Source of the DNA: a virus
Virus record (IMG/VR): IMGVR_UViG_3300020416_000010
Location: 1 to 51,929 of that record
DNA: 51,929 nt
Direction: 5' to 3' (one strand)
Part shown: piece after piece, positions 39,586-46,300 of the stretch
How positions within the stretch are numbered: the stretch's first letter is position 1
Layout: each line of letters starts with the position of its first letter
Notes under the pieces: generated by a model
Seen by the model: the letters and a program-made list of their open reading frames with translations, nothing else
Told to the model about the DNA's origin: nothing
The model's database searches: none
Program-made: the position numbers and the translations under genes

Positions 39586-40393
39586 AAAGACTTGGATAGA
39601 ACATTCATATAAACTAGAAGGTGGACAGACTAAGTACCAGAACCAAAACTTTGTGGTTGGTACACAGATTACACCATTTAAAAAAATTCAACAGGCACTA
39701 CTAGAACTACAGTCTAGAGATAACACTAGAGTGGAGTTGCAGTATCGTCTTGACAAGAATGCTATAGATTTAAAAAAATTAAATCGACAATTAAAACTTG
39801 CTCAAGATCCTTTAGACAAGGAAGCAATAGAGATTGAGATTAACAAAGCTCTCTATGATAGAAGTATATGGGAGCAAAAGGTAGTCATCTGCAAACGTGA
39901 GATTGAGAACTTCACATCGCAGTTAGATGAGATGGTAGACAAATCAAAAGGAATAGAGTATTATCTTAATACCAATGAGGAAGAAGATAAGAAATATTGG
40001 ATTAGTCGTATGGCAAAACAGGCAGCATGCGACATGATTTCTTTTGGACATGTTGGTACGGGTAACATGGATTCTATTATGAATCTACCTACTGAAGACC
40101 AGATACAAGTATTGTCTGGTGCTGTATCTCACTCCTCTATAATTGCAGCAGGAGTTGCGTCCATGCAAAAACAAATGGGTGGAACCATAGGTCATATCAT
40201 AAACGGTGGTGAGTTTAAACCACCGCAGATAAATGGTTCTGAAATTACATCATTACCAGAGGATACACCTCCTCCACAAATAGGTTCTGCAGAACCACCA
40301 GAGGTTCCAAAGACACCTCTAATTACTGAACTAAAACATGACATCCCCAAAAAGAAAGTCCGTCTTCAGTCTCCCAATAAATCCAAAGATTGA
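39566..40393 (+). CDS. Coiled-coil hypothetical protein, 275 aa
   Basis: The start overlaps the previous gene by 20 bases. Residues 30-130 are long charged helices (L-L-E-L-Q-S-R-D, LDKNAIDLKKLNRQLKLAQD, IEIEINKALYDRSIWEQKVV), strongly predicted as coiled coil by eye. Then come KYWISRMAKQAACDMISFGH, V-G-T-G-N-M-D-S-I and an 'E-D-Q-I-Q-V-L-S-G-A' segment. I associate this combination with a conserved protein of unknown function in cyanophage structural clusters. The C-terminal 60 residues are Pro-rich (TPPPQIGSAEPPEVPKTP) and probably disordered. Function unknown; its C-terminal coding end overlaps the start of the methyltransferase fusion gene by 56 bases. Confidence 0.65.
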   Translation: MELSDSEKTWIEHSYKLEGGQTKYQNQNFVVGTQITPFKKIQQALLELQSRDNTRVELQYRLDKNAIDLKKLNRQLKLAQDPLDKEAIEIEINKALYDRSIWEQKVVICKREIENFTSQLDEMVDKSKGIEYYLNTNEEEDKKYWISRMAKQAACDMISFGHVGTGNMDSIMNLPTEDQIQVLSGAVSHSSIIAAGVASMQKQMGGTIGHIINGGEFKPPQINGSEITSLPEDTPPPQIGSAEPPEVPKTPLITELKHDIPKKKVRLQSPNKSKD

Positions 40394-42119
40394 TTCACGG
40401 TACGCTGAGGATGTCTTCATTCCTTGGTTGAAGCAACATAAAGAATACATAGTTGATCTGTATTTCACATGCAGGATGCCACCATTTGCACAAGATGCAA
40501 TGGGTGATGTTTTTAAAGGTGACCCAGTTCAACTTTTTTATAATGCTTACCATATTTTTCAAGAAACAGGAATACCATTATCAGCAACTTTTAACAACAT
40601 ATACGTTAGACCAGACTTAGAAAATTTAGATTTATTTGTAAGAAACTTTCGTCAGTTATATGAAGCAGGAGTCAAGACAGTAACGATACCACATACTAGT
40701 TGGGTATCTACTGGTATTTTGCATAGAGAATTTCCAGAACTAAAAATAAAGAATACAATACTTAGAAATGTCAGTAGAGCAAATGAGATAGTTGCTCTTG
40801 CTGAGGTAGGTTTTCATTACATCAATCTAGATAGAGATTTGATGAGAGACCGTGACGCACTAATAAGAGTAAAGAAAGCAAAAGATTTTTGTGCATCCAT
40901 TGGTAAACCAGTAGAGATATCAATTCTAACAAACGAAGGTTGTTGGGGTGGATGTCCTATGATGGATGAACACTATCATTTTAACAGCACTAGGAACGAG
41001 GACTCACCTCAATATTTTATGGATCCCATTAGTACAAACTCTTGTGCAAAATGGGATATCGAAGACAATGCACATGCATTAAAAGCAGCAAATCTACCAC
41101 CATGGAAGTCTGATTGGAATGAGTTTTTAGACCTTGGTATTGATGTATTTAAAATGCATGGTAGAGAAAATGCGATGAAACTCAAAGAGTCCATGGATAT
41201 AATATCTGCATGGGGTAATGAGAAGATAGAGGTGATGTATCCTGAGTTTAACAAATACCTAGATGACCTAGCGATAAAAGATAGACCAATAGATGTTTGG
41301 AGAAACAAAATAAAGAACTGTAAGTTTGACTGTTGGGACTGTAATTACTGTGAGATTGTAGTAGACACACATCTTAAGAAACAGGAAAGAAATACAGAGA
41401 TGGATGAGTTTGTTAGAAGAACAATCAAGGCAATAGATGATGGTATGACAAAACAGTCTAACTTTAATCCTGACGGTTTTACACCTCAAGGTTTATCGTC
41501 AGACCGCATTAGACATTTCTTAAATAGTCTATGCTCTTATGAGGATGCTGTATACCTAGAGGTAGGCACCCATGTTGGTAGTACATTCTTTGCTGCTACC
41601 ATGAATAACAATGTCAAATGTTTTGGTGTTGATGACTTCTCAGAAGCAAATGTCAAACCTTTGACTGACCACATACAATGGACACCATGCAATCCATACG
41701 ACACACTAGTAAGCAACTGGGAGAAGTATGAAAATGGAAATGCTGTATTCCTCAAGTCATCTATTGAAGAGTTGACAGATGAGGACTTTGAAGGTAGCAA
41801 ACCGAACATATTGTTTTATGATGCAAGTCATGATATGATGGAACAGTTAAGCTCCCTCAATCATCTATTACCCTTTTTAGATGATCAGTTTATTTTAGTA
41901 GTAGACGACGCTAACTTTGATGGTGTTGTAGAAGCAACTATGGACTTTGTTAGTGAGAACCAATTAGAAGTATTTTTTGAAAGAAAGATACTCAGCGGTA
42001 TCATAGAAAATCCTAACCACTGGTGGAATGGAATTCATGTTCTAGTCCTCAGAAAAGATACACTTGTCAATAACTACTTCGGTACAAACCGAGACGCATC
42101 ACAGTATGAAACTTATTAA
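40338..42119 (+). CDS. Cys-rich barrel-like domain (tentatively U32-like) fused to a SAM methyltransferase, 593 aa
   Basis: Residues 20-310 look like an alpha/beta barrel (L-Y-E-A-G-V-K-T-V-T-I-P-H, IVALAEVGFHYINLDRD, KPVEISILTNEGCWGGCPM). They carry C45, C202, C206 and C236, recalling the four-Cys Fe-S site of U32-family proteins (UbiU/UbiV, TrhP, RlhA); this match is tentative. A second cluster follows, C328, C332, C335 and C338 (C-x3-C-x2-C-x2-C). Residues about 400-580 look like a class I SAM methyltransferase of the Methyltransf_24 type: motif I is YLEVGTHVGST, and later come F-G-V-D-D-F, ILFYDASHD and a WWNGIHVLVLRK strand. The target is unknown. The gene overlaps its neighbours by 56 bases (upstream) and 14 bases (oxygenase gene), so it is probably cotranscribed with both. 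Confidence 0.6.
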   Translation: MTSPKRKSVFSLPINPKIDSRYAEDVFIPWLKQHKEYIVDLYFTCRMPPFAQDAMGDVFKGDPVQLFYNAYHIFQETGIPLSATFNNIYVRPDLENLDLFVRNFRQLYEAGVKTVTIPHTSWVSTGILHREFPELKIKNTILRNVSRANEIVALAEVGFHYINLDRDLMRDRDALIRVKKAKDFCASIGKPVEISILTNEGCWGGCPMMDEHYHFNSTRNEDSPQYFMDPISTNSCAKWDIEDNAHALKAANLPPWKSDWNEFLDLGIDVFKMHGRENAMKLKESMDIISAWGNEKIEVMYPEFNKYLDDLAIKDRPIDVWRNKIKNCKFDCWDCNYCEIVVDTHLKKQERNTEMDEFVRRTIKAIDDGMTKQSNFNPDGFTPQGLSSDRIRHFLNSLCSYEDAVYLEVGTHVGSTFFAATMNNNVKCFGVDDFSEANVKPLTDHIQWTPCNPYDTLVSNWEKYENGNAVFLKSSIEELTDEDFEGSKPNILFYDASHDMMEQLSSLNHLLPFLDDQFILVVDDANFDGVVEATMDFVSENQLEVFFERKILSGIIENPNHWWNGIHVLVLRKDTLVNNYFGTNRDASQYETY

Positions 42120-42816
42120 TCCTCAAATATTAGAATCTCTCCATCCGAAAGATTGGGAGGTCGAACAACTGCATATAGGCAAAGCGAAAAACAGAGTTAT
42201 CAAAGTAAAAAATTTCTTTGTTAACCCAGAGGAGGTTAGAGCATATGCTCAATCGGCAGACTATGTGTCTACTGTAAACGGTGAGTTTTCTAATTTGCCT
42301 GGCTACGTGTCCAAACTAGGTCATGTGGCAAACCAATTACTACCTCAGTTTAGATTTTTATTATCTAACTACTTTGAGTGTAGTAAACAATGTATGAAGA
42401 ATCCACAGGACTCTCACTTTACATTCCAAATGTATCAGGTGCATGAGAACTGTAGAATGTGTAGTCTTACACCACATACAGATGACACTCACTACGCTGC
42501 AGTGTTATCATTAAATTATGACGAAGAGATGGAGGATGCTGAAAATGGCACTGCATTCTGGAGACATGCTGAGTATGATGAGGAGTTTATATCCTCTGAT
42601 AAAAACTATAGAGTCGATAGAATTGTCAGTAAAACAAATGCCATGGTCAACTTCGACCCCTCTAAGTATAAAACAAAGCATTGGGAAAGGTATCATACCG
42701 AACCACATGAGTTCAATAGTCTATTGATTTATGAAGGTAGGTTATGGCATTCGCCTTTCTTTAAACAAGAAGGTTGGGAGACAAACCGCCTGACATTCAA
42801 TGCATTCTTATCCTAA
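42106..42816 (+). CDS. Probable 2OG-Fe(II) oxygenase (DUF6445-like), 236 aa
   Basis: The start chosen is the ATG at 42106, in preference to a TTG 14 codons upstream, because the protein then begins MKLINPQILESLHP and the overlap with the upstream gene is only 14 bases. The metal site is visible as H124-x-D126 (TPHTDDTHYAAVLSLN) and H215 (RLWHSPF), with R228 (NRLTFNAF) as the likely 2-oxoglutarate anchor. NGTAFWRH between them fits the double-stranded beta-helix. The pattern resembles the DUF6445 family of predicted dioxygenases. Such oxygenases are common auxiliary genes in T4-like cyanophages. Its substrate is not apparent; the overlap with the methyltransferase fusion suggests a shared pathway. 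Confidence 0.75.
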   Translation: MKLINPQILESLHPKDWEVEQLHIGKAKNRVIKVKNFFVNPEEVRAYAQSADYVSTVNGEFSNLPGYVSKLGHVANQLLPQFRFLLSNYFECSKQCMKNPQDSHFTFQMYQVHENCRMCSLTPHTDDTHYAAVLSLNYDEEMEDAENGTAFWRHAEYDEEFISSDKNYRVDRIVSKTNAMVNFDPSKYKTKHWERYHTEPHEFNSLLIYEGRLWHSPFFKQEGWETNRLTFNAFLS

Positions 42817-42840
42817 ATAGTACACTTATCATTTTAAAGC

Positions 42841-43029
42841 ATGGACGCTGAAACAATGGTGAAAGATTTCACCAATCAACTGAAAGAGCAAAAAGCAACA
42901 ATCGTTGAACTTGAAAAGCAACTTGCAACTCGTAAAGAGCAAGTTCTAAGACTAGAAGGTGCAGTCGAAGCACTACAAATGACATTAAAAGAAGATGAGT
43001 CCACTAAGGAAGTCGTTCCCGTCGAGTGA
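42841..43029 (+). CDS. Small coiled-coil protein, 62 aa
   Basis: The protein is almost entirely one heptad helix (FTNQLKEQKATIVELEKQLA, QVLRLEGAVEALQMTL) with a short acidic tail. Similar short coiled-coil proteins (a 'MDAE' start, an 'L-x-G-A-x-E-A-L-Q' end) are familiar from T4-like marine phages. Its last 35 bases overlap the next gene in another frame. Function unknown; a structural or assembly accessory is possible. Confidence 0.65.
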   Translation: MDAETMVKDFTNQLKEQKATIVELEKQLATRKEQVLRLEGAVEALQMTLKEDESTKEVVPVE

Positions 43030-43342
43030 TGCGAGAAAACTAGAGCACGTAAACTCTAGGAAATTTCACGTACTATTCGATGGCACAATGGAAACTTGTC
43101 CATACAAAGTAGGAGAATCCTATAATGGTAGAGAGATTATCTCTATAGGATTCTCTGAGAATGTCTATGGAAAGTATTATCATTTAATAGTAGAGAGAGA
43201 TAAAACACATCTCAGAACCAAGTTTGAGTTTGATGAGAAGCATGATATAAAATTCTGCAAACCAGTTGAAAGGATGTTTACACCTCCTAATGAAGAAGAG
43301 GTTAAGAAACTATTAGCAAAGGCGAACGACAGTAGTGCATAA
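42995..43342 (+). CDS. Hypothetical protein, 115 aa
   Basis: The gene starts within the preceding one (35-base overlap). The only later Met, at about residue 32, would remove a strand-like part, so the 42995 start is preferred but not certain. The protein is basic at its N terminus and beta-rich in the middle (FHVLFDGTMETCPYKVGESY, REIISIGFSENVYGKYYHLI). It has no signal peptide, membrane segment or known motif that I recognise. Its stop lies in the late promoter that precedes the protease gene. Confidence 0.55.
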   Translation: MSPLRKSFPSSDARKLEHVNSRKFHVLFDGTMETCPYKVGESYNGREIISIGFSENVYGKYYHLIVERDKTHLRTKFEFDEKHDIKFCKPVERMFTPPNEEEVKKLLAKANDSSA

Positions 43343-43345
43343 ATA
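43338..43345 (+). promoter_or_regulatory. T4-type late promoter, CATAAATA
   Basis: CATAAATA lies over the stop codon of the 115-residue gene (the stop is motif bases 3-5) and 28 bases before the protease ATG. It would drive the protease, gp13, gp14 and gp15 as one late unit. Confidence 0.65.
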
Positions 43346-43373
43346 TATCTGAAGGACTTATTGTACCAGCAGA

Positions 43374-46300
43374 ATGAAGAGGGTAGTAGTAAGGGTCAGC
43401 GATAACTATAGTTTGGATTCTGCTGCTGCAGCAATCTTGAAATTGTATGGTTACCTTACCTTTGTAGAATCATTTAGAACTTTCTCAATCATAACATTTG
43501 ATTGTCCTGAGAGATATACCAGTGTAATAATAGACCAACTACGTGCATTGAACGTAGTTAAGAAGGCGACATGGGATGCTAATGCATTTCAACTTAACCC
43601 TGTCTACGAGTCACAGTTGACAGCTGAGACTAGTGGTACAGCAGTGTTGAATGAAACTGGAGAGACTAACACAGTTGGCAACACTAGACAACTTACAGGT
43701 GCTGGATCAGGTACAATATATGTAAAAGTTCAGAACATTAACGGAAACAATCTATATCTTTTTTCACAGACACAGAACGGAGTATATTCACAATTTGCAA
43801 ACCAGACAGGTTTCTTACAGGGTGCAACATACACCTTTGACCAGAGTGACTCTTCTAATGCTACTCATGGTATGAGGTTCTCTGAGACTCCTGACGGACC
43901 TTGGACTACTGGTGGAACTACGTATAGCAATGGTGTTGTAGTTACAGGAACTGCAGGACAAGCAGGAGCTTCCGTAGCAATAACAATCAGCTCTAGCACA
44001 CCATCTATCCTCTACTACTATTGCATCAATCACAGTGGTATGGGACGCTATGACAATCTACATGCAAATAGATTTGGTACCATAAACGTACATGACTACT
44101 GGCATCTAGACAGAATTACAAAACAAGACAGACAATACCTTAACAGACAATTTAGTTACAACCAAGATGGTAACGCAGCAGACTTATATGTGATTGATAC
44201 TGGTGTTCGTGGTGCTTCTAGGCCGACTGGTAACAACGCTGCTCTTCACTCTGAGTTATATGATCCTTCATATGTCTCTGACCTAAACGGTACTACAGAA
44301 CAACAGAACTATAGGGTTTATCAACTCGGTCACTATGCTGGTGCACATGGTTCTAACAACGAAGATGACAATGGACATGGAACACACTGTGCAATTCTCG
44401 CGGCTGGTAGAGGGGCGGGTATTGCTAGAAGAGCAAAGATATATGCATTAAAGGCATTTGATAGTAACTTAAGTGCATCTTATACTAATATACTGGCAGC
44501 ATATCAGGCAGTTATAGACCATAACGACAGTGGAAACGGAAATTACAAAGGAAACACTCGGCCTGCTGTCATCAATGCATCATTCGGACCTACGATTCCT
44601 AATGCAAACTATCCATACATTGAACTAAATGATGCTGGTAGTGACTCAGGAACTGACGAAGAGATACTAGACGACATCGAAGGAACGATTGCAAGCACAT
44701 ATAATATCATTATTGTTCGCTCTGCTGGTAATGGATTTAAGAACAGTAGTGATGCTTTCGCAGGTCCTATACAAGGTAAATGTATTTCTGGTACAAGAAC
44801 TGCTGGTTATGCAGATAATACTAATGGTGGTATCAACACAGTTGACGCAAACCAGAACAAGGTATCAGTCGGTGCTACAGAATATAACGATAGATGGGCG
44901 GACTTCTCAAACTATGGTGCTGGTACAACAACTACTGCACCAGGTGCAAGGATCCTAGTTCCTGCATACGATTGGACTGCTAACACTCCTACAACTAGTG
45001 CATCAAACTATACAACTATAGGTGGTACATCCTTCGCTGCACCTTTAGTTGCTGGTGTTGCTCTTGCATGGTGTGGTGCAAATGGTTACACGTTAACAAC
45101 AAATAATCTTACAGGCACATTTAAAACTTTCTGTAGAACTCCAAACGATGTAGGAGATATCAGAAAAGGTGGTAGCACATTCTACCCAACAAATAGTATT
45201 GAAGATAGAAAACTAATAGACAATCCATATGAGACTGCTGCTGGTTCTAATTTCTTAATTGTAAAATTTAACCCTGCTGATGCTTCTCATTTCCTAGGAA
45301 ATGTAGGTAAGAAATGTCAGTTAAGAACAACAGGATCTACTGCTGGTGCAGGAGGTTCTACACCAACAACATTTAATATAACAACAACTGCACCATCATC
45401 AGGATACTACACTCTTAACGGAACTGATAGAAATGGTGCTGTTAGTGGTAATGATGTAGGCGTGACTGTTTATGTCGGTGATACAATAAACTTTAATTTA
45501 TCAAACGTATCTGGTATACACCCGTTTTATATCAGAGTGTCTAGCAATGGTGCTAACGTAAGCACTCCTTCTGCATCAGGACAAGGATCCACAGGTAACT
45601 CAACAGTATCATGGACACCTAATACTGCAGGAACATATTACTATCAGTGTGGTGTTCACTCTGGAATGATAGGATCTATAACTGTACAAACTGCACCTGG
45701 CGGTAGTGGTGGTGTAGTGGTTGGCGGTATAGATGTATCTGGTTTATCACAGTCTGGTTGGTTGACAATACAGGCAGAGAGTGCAATCAATAATACAATT
45801 ACTGTACAGAACACAAGTAATGCTACTGCTGGAACTACAGGTGGTGGGTCTAATAACTATCTTGCACTCATAGATCCTGAGTCAAAAACACATGAAAGTA
45901 TAGATGGTGTTGTATCTACATCAACAACTTTAAGATCCCAGACCGATACACAAGAAGCACAGGGCACAGGTCAATATACAAATGTCGTATACTATCCAGT
46001 AGACTCAGGTGTAGACTTTGATTACAATGGCACTGGTGGTACACTGACTAAAAAACGTGGTGCATTTTTCCCTTATGTCGATACAAACGTAACATGGACA
46101 ACTAGCACAGGTGCACTTAACGGTAGTCCATATGCAGATGGAGCAAACATAACTGTAGAACTCGGTCTTGCTGGTACAACATTTGCTAACGAACCTACGT
46201 TTGAACAATACACATTAAGTGGAGATGCTATTGGTGCATCAGGATTGACATTCAATACTGCAACTGGTCAACTATCAGGCACAGTAACATCTGATTATCT

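Noticed and set aside
41319-41350. C-x3-C-x2-C at residues 328-335 as a radical-SAM core motif
   Set aside because: The spacing fits, but it lies after the barrel and not on its first strand; more likely an accessory metal site.
42064-42816. TTG start for the oxygenase gene
   Set aside because: The ATG at 42106 gives a natural N terminus and a shorter overlap with the upstream gene; the extra 14 residues look unrelated.
42812-42819. CCTAAATA before the 62-residue coiled-coil gene as a late promoter
   Set aside because: It overlaps a stop codon like the others but differs from NATAAATA at the second base, so I could not support it.
43338-43373. Gap before the protease as a site for a small RNA or riboswitch
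   Set aside because: The gap is about 30 bases and holds only the end of the late promoter and the leader.
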